This document shows positions 9,070-17,594 of a stretch of DNA of 64,000 nt, piece after piece. A program made the position numbers and the translations under genes. The notes below the pieces were generated by a model that made no database searches, had not been told where the DNA came from, and saw only the letters and a program-made list of their open reading frames with translations. Source of the DNA: JASSUD01 sp031963005 (GTDB taxonomy: Bacteria > Pseudomonadota > Gammaproteobacteria > Burkholderiales > Burkholderiaceae); contig JASSUL010000010.1 in assembly GCA_031963005.1 (NCBI GenBank), positions 1 to 64,000 on the forward strand. The letters are read 5' to 3'. The number at the start of each line of letters is the position of its first letter. Position 1 is the first letter of the stretch.

Positions 9070-9235
9070 ATCATCAAAAAGCGTGAAAAGCGTAGTTGAG
9101 GCGTGGTGGAGGGGAAAGCATGCATTTCTTTATCGACGTCTTTTTTAATTAAATAAACGCAGGGGAGACTGTAAATAGGCGCTTAAAAACGCCCTCTCCT
9201 CCCTTACACTGTCTTATAGAAAGGTTTTCGCTGGT

Positions 9236-12040
9236 ATGCCACATTCTCTTTATGACACGCTACAACGCTTTGAAACGGGTGCTGGCATCGGTCAGTTTTA
9301 CTCTTTGCCTGCATTAGGCCGTGCCCTGGGCGTTGCAATCGAGCGTTTACCCGTGTCGATTCGCATTGTTTTAGAGTCGGTATTGCGTAATTACGATGAA
9401 AAAAAAATCACGCAAGCTCATATCCAACAGCTTGCGCAATGGAAAGCTAATGCGCCGCGCACTGAGGAGATTCCGTTTGTAGTCGCACGTGTGGTATTGC
9501 AGGATTTTACCGGCGTGCCTTTATTAGTAGATTTAGCAGCAATGCGGGATGTAGCAAAGCAATTAGGCTGCGATCCTAAGCGCATTGAACCTTTGGTGCC
9601 TGTTGATTTAGTCGTCGACCATTCCGTGCAAGTGGATTATTTTGGCCGCAACGATGCGCTTGATTTGAATATGAAGCTCGAATTTTCGCGCAATAAAGAG
9701 CGGTATCAATTTTTGAAGTGGGGCATGCAAGCATTCGATACGTTCCGCGTGGTGCCGCCGGGCGTGGGGATTGTGCATCAAGTGAATCTGGAGTTTTTGG
9801 CGCACGGCGTCTATTCCACTAAAGTGCGCGCTGAAGGGATAGAGGCTGCGGCTCATGCGCAAGGCGACACAGACGCAGGAACCGCCGCGCAAGAAGGGCG
9901 GTTGTATTACCCCGATACCCTAGTTGGAACAGATAGCCATACCACGATGATCAATGGTATTGGCGTCGTAGGATGGGGAGTAGGGGGGATTGAAGCCGAA
10001 GCGGCGATGCTCGGTCAGCCAGTTTACTTATTAACGCCTGATGTGGTGGGCTTTGAACTCAAAGGGAGCTTGCGCGAAGGCGTGACCGCAACCGATCTCG
10101 TACTCACCATCACCGAGCGTTTGCGCCAAGAAAAAGTCGTCGGAAAATTTGTAGAATTTTTTGGCGAGGGCGTGAGTACATTAGCGCTACCGGATCGTGC
10201 CACCATCAGTAATATGGCTCCTGAATATGGTGCGACGATGGGCTTTTTTACGGTAGATGATCAAACGCTTGCCTACTTTAGAGCAACGGGTCGCACCGAA
10301 GAAGAAATTGCCGCATTACGCAGCTATTTTGAAGCACAAGGTCTATTTGGCACTCCACAAGCGGGTGAAATTGATTACAGTCAGACGCTTTCTTTAGACT
10401 TAGCGAGCGTAGCGCCTTCAGTCGCCGGCCCTAAACGCCCTCAAGACCGTATCGAAGTGGGCGCGCTGAAACAGAAATTTACCGAATTATTTGCGCAGCC
10501 TGTATCGGCAAATGGTTTTGGCAATGACGCACAGAAACTCACGAATACTTATACAACGGATCAAGGTGTAGCGCTCAAAAATGGCGATATTTTAATTGCA
10601 GCGATTACTTCCTGTACGAACACATCCAACCCTAGTGTACTGATTGCCGCAGGTTTGCTCGCTAAAAAAGCGGTTGAGGCGGGCCTTACCGTATCGCCGC
10701 ATATTAAAACCTCTTTGGCTCCTGGTTCACGTGTCGTAACCGAATATTTACGTGCTGCCGGCCTGATGTCCTATTTAGAAAAACTGGGCTTCAATTTGGC
10801 GGCTTATGGCTGTACCACTTGCATCGGCAATGCCGGTGATCTCACCGCAGATTTGAATGCGGCGATTGCTCAGCATGATGTGGTTGCGGCGGCGGTATTA
10901 TCTGGTAATCGTAATTTTGAAGCGCGTATCCATCCGAATATCCGAGCGAACTTTTTAGCGTCTCCTCCGTTGGTCGTGGCCTATGCATTGGCGGGGACCA
11001 TTTTATGCGATATAGCCACAGAACCCTTGGGATGGGGATATAAAAATCCGGATCAAGCGCATCCAGATACTCCCCGTGAACCCATTTATTTACGCGATCT
11101 CTGGCCATCTCAGGCAGAAATTCAGGCATTAATGCCGTTTGCGCAAAACGGAGAACGCTTTAGAGAAAACTATGCGCATCTGACTACGCAGGGGGATTTG
11201 TGGAGTCAAATACAGGGAGGCGAGGGGCAAAATTATCCTTGGCCCGATTCCACCTATATCGCACGGCCTCCATTCTTCGATCACTTTGAGCTCAAAACCC
11301 TGCCCACTATTGCTCCCATTCAAGGAGCGCGCGTGTTGGCGATTTTTGGGGATTCGCTTACGACGGATCATATTAGCCCCGCAGGCTCTATCGCCGAGCG
11401 CTCTCCGGCAGGACAATGGCTGCAAGCGCATGATGTGCCTAAGTCTGAATTTAACAGCTATGGCTCGCGCCGAGGTCACCATGAAGTGATGATGCGGGGG
11501 ACCTTCGCCAATGTACGCATTAAAAATCTCATGCTTCCCGTACAAGCGGATGGTTCGCGCACAGAAGGAGGAATGACTGCCCATCAGCCTGATGGCGAGG
11601 TTATGTCGATATACGACGCTGCGATGCGTTACATTCAAGAAGGCACGCCGACCGTGATTTTTGGCGGCGAAGAGTATGGAACCGGCTCTTCACGCGATTG
11701 GGCGGCTAAAGGCACGCAACTCCTCGGTGTCAAAGCGGTCATAGCGCGTAGCTTTGAGCGTATTCACCGATCCAATTTAGTGGGCTTAGGGGTATTGCCA
11801 CTGCAGTTTGAAAATGCAGACAGTGCGCAGAGCTTAGGCATTCGCGGCGACGAACGCTTTGATTTAGAGGGCTTGAATGAAGGCATAGTGCCTCAGCAGA
11901 AGGTCACTTTGGTCATTCATCGTGCTGAAGGCGTTACGCAAAAAGTGCCATTGATTCTGCGTATCGACACACCGATTGAAGTTGATTATTACAAACAGGG
12001 AGGTATTCTTCCGTTTGTATTGCGTCATTTGTTGAGTTAG
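9236..12040 (+). CDS. acnA: Aconitate hydratase A
   Basis: A 4Fe-4S enzyme of the AcnA/IRP1 type that isomerises citrate to isocitrate. At 934 residues it is slightly longer than typical family members (about 900). The cluster cysteines are visible in AAITSCTNTSNPSVL and in YGCTTCIGNAG. The substrate-loop motif GTDSHTTMINGIGVVGWGVGG, the C-terminal swivel-domain signature FNSYGSRRGHHEVMMRGTF and the catalytic EEYGTGSSRDWAAKG are intact. It begins at ATG 9236 after AGAAAGG. The gene lies downstream of mdh in the same direction, though a 165-base gap allows its own promoter. Nothing suggests decay. Confidence 0.97.
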   Translation: MPHSLYDTLQRFETGAGIGQFYSLPALGRALGVAIERLPVSIRIVLESVLRNYDEKKITQAHIQQLAQWKANAPRTEEIPFVVARVVLQDFTGVPLLVDLAAMRDVAKQLGCDPKRIEPLVPVDLVVDHSVQVDYFGRNDALDLNMKLEFSRNKERYQFLKWGMQAFDTFRVVPPGVGIVHQVNLEFLAHGVYSTKVRAEGIEAAAHAQGDTDAGTAAQEGRLYYPDTLVGTDSHTTMINGIGVVGWGVGGIEAEAAMLGQPVYLLTPDVVGFELKGSLREGVTATDLVLTITERLRQEKVVGKFVEFFGEGVSTLALPDRATISNMAPEYGATMGFFTVDDQTLAYFRATGRTEEEIAALRSYFEAQGLFGTPQAGEIDYSQTLSLDLASVAPSVAGPKRPQDRIEVGALKQKFTELFAQPVSANGFGNDAQKLTNTYTTDQGVALKNGDILIAAITSCTNTSNPSVLIAAGLLAKKAVEAGLTVSPHIKTSLAPGSRVVTEYLRAAGLMSYLEKLGFNLAAYGCTTCIGNAGDLTADLNAAIAQHDVVAAAVLSGNRNFEARIHPNIRANFLASPPLVVAYALAGTILCDIATEPLGWGYKNPDQAHPDTPREPIYLRDLWPSQAEIQALMPFAQNGERFRENYAHLTTQGDLWSQIQGGEGQNYPWPDSTYIARPPFFDHFELKTLPTIAPIQGARVLAIFGDSLTTDHISPAGSIAERSPAGQWLQAHDVPKSEFNSYGSRRGHHEVMMRGTFANVRIKNLMLPVQADGSRTEGGMTAHQPDGEVMSIYDAAMRYIQEGTPTVIFGGEEYGTGSSRDWAAKGTQLLGVKAVIARSFERIHRSNLVGLGVLPLQFENADSAQSLGIRGDERFDLEGLNEGIVPQQKVTLVIHRAEGVTQKVPLILRIDTPIEVDYYKQGGILPFVLRHLLS

Positions 12041-12194
12041 AAAAAACTTTAGAGCGCATATAGCGTTTGTCTAGTAGAAAAAGGAAGGGGGGAGATGCGC
12101 TTTAGCCAGCGCTCTACCCACTATCTGTTTTTATCGCCTAGCTCTATGATGTGTCAAAATAAAAAATACACTAAGCGTTTCAGGATAAGCTTTC

Positions 12195-13412
12195 ATGCCT
12201 TTAAAAAATACCAAGCGCCTGCCTGCGGATGCGGGCAAGTTGATCAATATGGCGCTGGCTCTTCTTTCTTCCGGTAGCCGTATTGAGGACCACTTTTGGG
12301 AGCGGCACATCGATGCGCTGCTGATCAAAAATCTACGGAATGGGAACCAACCCACTTTGGAGGCCGTACTGACCTGCGCGCAGGATAATTATCCTGAGAT
12401 TTACGACATGCTCGCAGATTTAATAGAAACGCATAGCGAGTCGTTTACGTGGGTCGATCCCAAACAGCCCGATGTGCGTTGGGATGCGCTGCTAGTTGCT
12501 GTGCCTATTCTGGTATGGACACGTTATTCCCTTCCCAGTGGGCCGCTGTCTAAAGAAGCGGTCAAAAAGCTACAAAATATGCTTGAAGACTGCATTTTTG
12601 CCACTACAGCACGCGTGGGTCTAGCCCCGAATCTCTATAGCATTGATCAACTTCCTGAACAGTATGTAGATACCTGGCGTTTGGCGCAGCAAATGTCTAA
12701 AGCGACACTCTTGGGCACAGCGATGCCCGCTATTCCAAAAGTGCCCGAACAAACGGCTTCTGCTTTAGCCGATTCCCGCTTTTTAGTCGCTATGGTGATG
12801 GCTCCAACCGGTGAAGCTCTCTTTCGCTGGCAAGAAGAACCGCATACGGGTTTAACCGCAAGACAAGCGAGTCTCGCCGCTTGGATTGAACAAAATAGCG
12901 ATATTTTGCCGACCCTACTGCCAGGCTGTGAATGGGAATGCTTACTCCCTGATGCATTGCATAGCGCCTGTCGTGAAGCGGATGAACATATTCGTCCCCA
13001 TATGCTGAGCACGGTAGTGCGCTATCTCACCGAAGCGTTAGAACTCCAACCCAGCGCCTTTCGCGCAGTGATAGCGCCTTTTGGAGAGAAGCAAGTCACA
13101 GAATATCGGATCAGCTTCACCCTGCGAGGGCTTAATGATGTCCTCTACGGTATGGTATGGCCGCTTTATGAGCGTGAAGAAGACCATTTGTCCAGAAGTC
13201 AGGACAGTGAAAACGAAGCCCTTCACCCGGCCGATGAGATTGCCGCGCTGCTTAAGAAAAATGGAGTTACCGATATCCGCCGTTATCCGGACTGCCTTGA
13301 ACCCCAATATTGCGATGACTGCGCTAGCCCTTTATATGTAGATCCGCATGGCGATATCGTGCATGCAGAGATGCCAGAAGACGCGAATGTGGCGCAGCCG
13401 CAATTGCATTGA
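12195..13412 (+). CDS. DUF2863 family protein
   Basis: A conserved protein of unknown function that, to my knowledge, is found mainly in Burkholderiales (DUF2863). It has 405 residues with no signal peptide or membrane segment. Recognisable family stretches include ALALLSSGSRIEDHFWE, WTRYSLPSGPL, LLPGCEWECLLPDA, CREADEHIRPH and a C-terminal YCDDCASPLYVDPHGDIVHA. That last stretch holds a CxxC pair and an HAEMPED end that look metal-binding. It lies between acnA and tRNA-Phe in the same orientation. It is useful as a taxonomic marker: its presence supports a Burkholderiaceae origin. I would not assign a biochemical role. Confidence 0.85.
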   Translation: MPLKNTKRLPADAGKLINMALALLSSGSRIEDHFWERHIDALLIKNLRNGNQPTLEAVLTCAQDNYPEIYDMLADLIETHSESFTWVDPKQPDVRWDALLVAVPILVWTRYSLPSGPLSKEAVKKLQNMLEDCIFATTARVGLAPNLYSIDQLPEQYVDTWRLAQQMSKATLLGTAMPAIPKVPEQTASALADSRFLVAMVMAPTGEALFRWQEEPHTGLTARQASLAAWIEQNSDILPTLLPGCEWECLLPDALHSACREADEHIRPHMLSTVVRYLTEALELQPSAFRAVIAPFGEKQVTEYRISFTLRGLNDVLYGMVWPLYEREEDHLSRSQDSENEALHPADEIAALLKKNGVTDIRRYPDCLEPQYCDDCASPLYVDPHGDIVHAEMPEDANVAQPQLH

Positions 13413-13613
13413 TTGACGCTTTTTTGTTGATCCAGCGTATTTTTGTGCTAATGAAAAAGAGAGTGGATGGCGTGCATATTTGCTTTATCTGCTTATCTAT
13501 TTCTCACAGAGATATTTAAAAATAGTATGGACCTTTTTTGCATTAAGTAGGCATTCTATTCAGAATAGGTAGTATACATATGCTAAAGATCTCTGCTATA
13601 CTCGCGCTCCATT

Positions 13614-13689
<76 letters not shown>

Positions 13690-13693
13690 GTTA

Positions 13694-13727
13694 AAAACCG
13701 CTTTCCTTACGGAAAGCGGTTTTTTTT
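13694..13727 (+). terminator. Terminator of tRNA-Phe
   Basis: AACCGCTTTCC and GGAAAGCGGTT pair around a TTAC loop and are followed by a run of eight T residues. Confidence 0.92.
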
Positions 13728-13979
13728 ATCCAATCTATACTGCTAGAAATAGAGAATAAAAAGCGGTATATCTTGAAGATAAAAATCTCAGTAAAGATAA
13801 GTATTGTAAAATGCAAGGATTGATTGGCCAATCCACTAAAAAAGAGTAAGTTTATATACAAAAAGGATCCTTTAAGGCCTATTTTCCAGCTTAGAAGCAC
13901 CGTGCTTTTTCTTCATCTAGCGGTCAAGTCAGTTCAAATGAGAACGCCGTAGAGCTTGATATTTTTCTCGGTATAAAAT

Positions 13980-14810
13980 ATGTATTTTATAAGTTCCGCA
14001 TGCGCTTATATCAGCCAGACTTTATGGCCGCTTAGCGATAGCAATAGGCCGCGTTTGCTTACTCTCTACGGACAGAATACGTATGCGATCGATCACATTT
14101 CTGAGCTTTCTCAGCAACATAGGCAGTTCTTAGTTACGCAGGGCGTTCTTACTCGTTTCGATACCCGAGGCTTGGATCCTCAAGGGCAACCACTTATTTG
14201 TAATAGATCCCTCAATATCCAAGAAGGGCCTGAGCAGCAGCACGAAAAGCTTGCCGCATTGCTTCTTAAGCTTGAGAAGCGTGAGAATAGTTTGGCTTAT
14301 TGGCCCATATATCTGGCATTAATAGGCGCTGGGGCAGTTTTTGCCAGTTGCTTTGTCACGTTTCCATACTTGGCATTGCATATCGCTTGTATTGGTGTAT
14401 CTGTAATAGCGATAGTTACTGCACTAGGCTTGGCAATGCATTGTCGACATATAAAAACTAGACTTTTAACAGTAAAAAAAGAGAGGGAAGCGGAAATAAA
14501 AATAGGCGCATCCATTGCAGAGAGGTATATTGAATCTATTGAAGAAGAAATAGAAAAAAATATATCCCTAGAAAGGCAGCTTCTTAAAAAAGAAGAGGCA
14601 TATCTAAAAATGCAAAAGAATATAGAATCAGAAAAACAATTACGCGCAATAAAAAAAGATCAGCAAGAAAAAGTATTTTATAACTCACAAGAGTGGCTTC
14701 AAAAAACAATCCCACTCATCAAAAAAGAAATAGCATATATCCAAAAGTGCTTACAAAAAGATCAAGCTTGTAAAAATATATTACAGTCATTCATAACCCT
14801 TAGGGGTTAG
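13980..14810 (+). CDS. Two-helix membrane protein with long coiled coil
   Basis: An unrecognised 276-residue protein. Residues 1-100 are soluble and mixed. Residues about 107-153 form two closely spaced hydrophobic helices (YLALIGAGAVFASCFVTF and LHIACIGVSVIAIVTALGLA) separated by a very short turn. Residues 160-270 are rich in Lys and Glu with heptad spacing and predict a coiled coil. A tight hydrophobic hairpin next to a coiled coil is the layout of chlamydial Inc proteins, which sit in a host-derived vacuole membrane. The resemblance is structural only, and a plain inner-membrane protein is possible. No ribosome site is obvious before the ATG. It is AT-rich relative to the core genes and opens an accessory island. 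Confidence 0.6.
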   Translation: MYFISSACAYISQTLWPLSDSNRPRLLTLYGQNTYAIDHISELSQQHRQFLVTQGVLTRFDTRGLDPQGQPLICNRSLNIQEGPEQQHEKLAALLLKLEKRENSLAYWPIYLALIGAGAVFASCFVTFPYLALHIACIGVSVIAIVTALGLAMHCRHIKTRLLTVKKEREAEIKIGASIAERYIESIEEEIEKNISLERQLLKKEEAYLKMQKNIESEKQLRAIKKDQQEKVFYNSQEWLQKTIPLIKKEIAYIQKCLQKDQACKNILQSFITLRG

Positions 14811-14867
14811 GGGCGTGCATCGATGCACGTACTCGCGCTTTAAGCCTTGTAACTTACAGCCGCTCTA

Positions 14868-14941
14868 GACTTCTTTCGAAACCGAGTATCCAGTATGGTA
14901 GGTTGGTGGAATGATGCAGCTACAGGGTTTCGAAAGACGTC
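14868..14941. repeat. 74-bp palindromic element with IS-like ends
   Basis: Begins GACTTCTTTCGAAACC and ends with the near inverted copy GGGTTTCGAAAGACGTC. The centre reads CAGTATGGTAGGTTGGTGGA. The same ends flank the larger element at 15433-15653, whose inner about 150 bases are missing here. It is too short to code for a protein and resembles a miniature inverted-repeat element. Confidence 0.8.
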
Positions 14942-15114
14942 TACTTTAGATAGCCGCAGAGAAAATATTATAAAAAGGAAGAAACCTAGCCCTATTCTAT
15001 ATAGATTCGATTTAAAAGCAGCGTAAGACTTTTTTCACTAAATCTATTTTTGCCAGAATAAAAAGCCAGTATCACGATGATGCGATATGCTTCACATGTA
15101 TACAAGGAGTTTTT

Positions 15115-15343
15115 ATGGCCGCCACAGTCCTTATTTCAATCCGTATACCAGGGATAGCGCTAAATGTTTAGAGCGCATGGCAGAATCCCTAACATGCTCC
15201 AGGTCCTACCTAGTTGCTGAAACCTTGATCTGCATGAAGGGCAAACACATGCCATCCATGAAAGGTTAGACGAGGTTCAACAGAACTCTGCAGTTGACTT
15301 TGAAGTGGTCAAACGTGAATGGGGGCTACCACTTGAAAGTTAG
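15115..15343 (+). pseudogene. Ribbon-helix-helix antitoxin remnant
   Basis: After a good ribosome site (AAGGAG, five bases before the ATG) the sequence encodes MAATVLISIRIP and then shifts frame to DSAKCLERMAESLTCSRSYL. A further shift gives AIHERLDEVQQNSAVDFEVV and KREWGLPLES before a stop. Joined, this is a CopG/ParD-like ribbon-helix-helix protein with an N-terminal beta strand, two helices and an acidic tail, as in type II antitoxins. At least two frameshifts inactivate it. No ParE-like toxin is recognisable downstream, so the partner has been lost. Confidence 0.7.
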
Positions 15344-15432
15344 GGCATTTTAAAGTGCTTTACTTCTTCCTCTCACACCAGCAACTACACTGGAACCGTA
15401 GTCGAATACGTTCCTAAATGCGCAGATCATTA

Positions 15433-15653
15433 GACCTCTTTAGAAACCCTGTATCGGCATCATTCCATCAAATGGTAGGTTAGCGGTGACGAAGGAACCC
15501 CAACATGCCCACCATGGCGTCCTGAATAATCAGCTTACAATGCTCTAAAAGCAAAAATGAAAAGTCAGCAGTACGCATGTTGGGGTTCCGTATTCTGATT
15601 CAATTCGTCACCGCCAACCTACCATACTGGATACTCGGTTTTGAAAGAAGTCC
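15433..15653. repeat. 221-bp composite palindromic element
   Basis: Left end GACCTCTTTAGAAACCCTG and right end (reverse strand) GGACTTCTTTCAAAACCGAG form terminal inverted repeats. Inside lies a second inverted pair: GTTAGCGGTGACGAAGGAAC on the left and, inverted, on the right GTTGGGGTTC ... CGTCACCGCCAAC. The core is shared in reverse orientation with 219-345. Compared with the 74-bp copy at 14868-14941, this one carries an extra inner palindrome at the GGTAGGTTGG position, so it looks like one element nested in another. Confidence 0.8.
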
Positions 15654-16063
15654 AGTGAAGTGATTAGGCCTCTGCTTTGCTGCAAATATCCATTTTGTGC
15701 AGCATGGTTTCGACTTTAATTTATATCGAAGGCTCTAGGCATAGTAAGCAGAATATTGCCAATATGCCGCCCACTGCGCATAAGCCTAATCCAATTTCTC
15801 TTACAAATTTCATTTTTAGTAGTTTCCGCAATCAGGTCAAACAAGTATTTTTCGAAAGATTGTGAGTTCCCGATCATTGCGAAAAATCAGGTATACACCT
15901 TAATTTATACTTGAGTGCGATGTTGAGATATATTGGATGCTTCGGAAGTGCGGAGGAGAAATAGATCAAAGAGCGGGCTTGTTAGCCTGGCAAGAGAGGA
16001 GAGGTCTGATGGAGCCTGCGCGCAAATATGCGTGTCTTTCTGCTTTTTAGGATTGAGCGGACA
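15654..16063. other. Intergenic stretch without recognisable gene
   Basis: About 400 bases between the composite repeat and the terminator of the KEAGE-repeat gene. A 62-codon open frame at 15677-15865 lacks similarity I recognise, and I do not call it. Confidence 0.4.
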
Positions 16064-16089
16064 TAAAAAAACCTTGCGAAAGCAAGGTT
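16064..16089 (-). terminator. Terminator of the KEAGE-repeat gene
   Basis: On the minus strand AACCTTGC and GCAAGGTT pair around a short TTTC loop and are followed by six to seven T residues. It lies about 75 bases past the stop at 16163. Confidence 0.75.
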
Positions 16090-16162
16090 AGAGATTGGGG
16101 GGGCATGTATGCCATGGCCGATTGCAGTTGCTAATGCGCTTTAAGCTATCGGATAAACGAAG

Positions 16163-17245
16163 CTAGCGTAACCGCAATGATTTCAATAGATCAGCAAAGA
16201 AATTAGTAAGGAAATTCCAGAAACGCTGCATTGGCGATGGGAAATCTTTTTCATATTCACTGAAGATGTTCTCAATTTTTTTGTAGCGTTCGTGAGAATT
16301 TAATATTTTTTCTAATTCTGGTGTTATTTCCGTTATTTCTTTATTTTCTCCGGCCTCCTTTCCTTCTATTATTTCTTTATTTTTAATTTCTCCGGCCTCC
16401 TTTCCTTCTATTATTTCTTTATTTTTAACTTCTCCGGCCTCCTTTCCTTCTATTATTTCTTTATTTCTAATTTCTCCGGCCTCTTTTTCTTCTATTATTT
16501 CTTTATTTTCCCCAGCCTCTTTTTCTCCTGTTAATTTTTTATGCGGCTCTATTTCTTCCTTCAATTCTGAAACTTGTTTCAATTTTTCTGTCAATATTTC
16601 TTTTGCTTCATTCATATATTTTCTGGATATATTTTCTTTGGGTAATTTTTCGATTATTTCTGGATGCCCTGTTTTTGTTGCTTGAAGCATTAATATATTG
16701 AGTTCTTCTTGATTAGCATATTTTATGAATTCGTGCGTTAAAAAGTAAAATATTAATTTTATGTTCTTGTGTTCGGCGTGATGAAGTTGCTCAGTATGTA
16801 AAAGTTTTTCTTCTAAAAAACTTCCATGTAAAAGAGGTGATTTTATTGTGTGATTTATTGCATTATTTATTGCATTATTAAGAATTGACTTAATTATTTC
16901 TTTTGAAAAATATTTTTCGTTAGAAAATGCTTTAACAATATTTTCAATTATTTCGAGAGATTGATTCCATGATGCTAATATTAGGAAGACTTCTATATAT
17001 TCTGGGCGTATTGAGCTAATTAAATCGTAATTTTTTTCAAAGAAAATAGATGCGTACAGAGAATCAAAGGCATTATGATTAATATGATTAACCGGAGAAT
17101 AAATGATGCTCTCCCGATAGTCGGAGATCTTAGGCGTGAACCGAGTTGCCGCATTTTGAGGTAAGTGTTTTGTAGATTCAACGGGGGGGTGAGTAAAGCC
17201 CATCTGTCCTGATGTGGGCGGGGGAGCGGCGTGTATTTCGTGCAT
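16163..17245 (-). CDS. Hypothetical protein with KEAGE tandem repeats
   Basis: An unrecognised AT-rich gene. The chosen start (17245) has AGGA nine bases upstream; the frame stays open to a Met at 17326 that lacks a ribosome site. Residues about 1-40 are Pro/Ser/Thr-rich, as in many secreted proteins. The middle (about 60-210) predicts mostly helices (EYIEVFLILASWNQSLEIIE, KNIKLIFYFLTHEFIKYANQ) reminiscent of ankyrin-like helical pairs, but with no clear consensus. At about 240-310 there are five copies of KEAGE in a 14-residue repeat, consensus EIIEGKEAGEIKNK, encoded by 42-base tandem units. The C-terminus RFWNFLTNFFADLLKSLRLR is amphipathic and could touch membrane. Repeat number is likely to vary between strains. 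I infer an effector-like protein, without stronger evidence. Confidence 0.6.
   Translation of the reverse strand: MHEIHAAPPPTSGQMGFTHPPVESTKHLPQNAATRFTPKISDYRESIIYSPVNHINHNAFDSLYASIFFEKNYDLISSIRPEYIEVFLILASWNQSLEIIENIVKAFSNEKYFSKEIIKSILNNAINNAINHTIKSPLLHGSFLEEKLLHTEQLHHAEHKNIKLIFYFLTHEFIKYANQEELNILMLQATKTGHPEIIEKLPKENISRKYMNEAKEILTEKLKQVSELKEEIEPHKKLTGEKEAGENKEIIEEKEAGEIRNKEIIEGKEAGEVKNKEIIEGKEAGEIKNKEIIEGKEAGENKEITEITPELEKILNSHERYKKIENIFSEYEKDFPSPMQRFWNFLTNFFADLLKSLRLR
16340..16515 (-). repeat. 42-bp in-frame tandem repeat
   Basis: About four full units plus two partial units within the preceding gene. Each contains CTCCGGCCTCCTTTCCTTCT on the plus strand. Units are nearly identical, which points to recent expansion by slippage or unequal exchange. 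The length is a multiple of three, so the reading frame is kept. Confidence 0.85.
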
Positions 17246-17594
17246 ATTTACAATTCCTACTAAGGAGAAGGTATCCCCATTTCCGTTTTTTCTTATAAGA
17301 AGGGGGCCTTTTTCCATACCATACATAGCTAAAAACTAGACCCCTATATACTATCAGATTTATCGCATACATAGTGATTTTGGTGTGTTTAACGGATGGT
17401 AAAGTGGGCGATTACTAGCTTGATCGCTAGAGGGTAAATTAAAAAATACTTAAAATTATAAAAATATTTTTATTAAATAAGAAAGTATATTCTCTAAATA
17501 AATTTGGAAAGAATCTGATATTTTTTTGTCATTGTATTTGTCATTCTATATAAGAAGAAAAATCTTATTGTCAGATTATTGGTCGCCTTAGATC

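Noticed and set aside
11129..11638. 169-codon open frame antisense to acnA
   Set aside because: Shadow of acnA codon usage; no conserved motif and acnA is intact.
16340..16515. CRISPR array
   Set aside because: Units are contiguous without spacers and in frame in a coding gene; no cas genes and no other array seen in the window.
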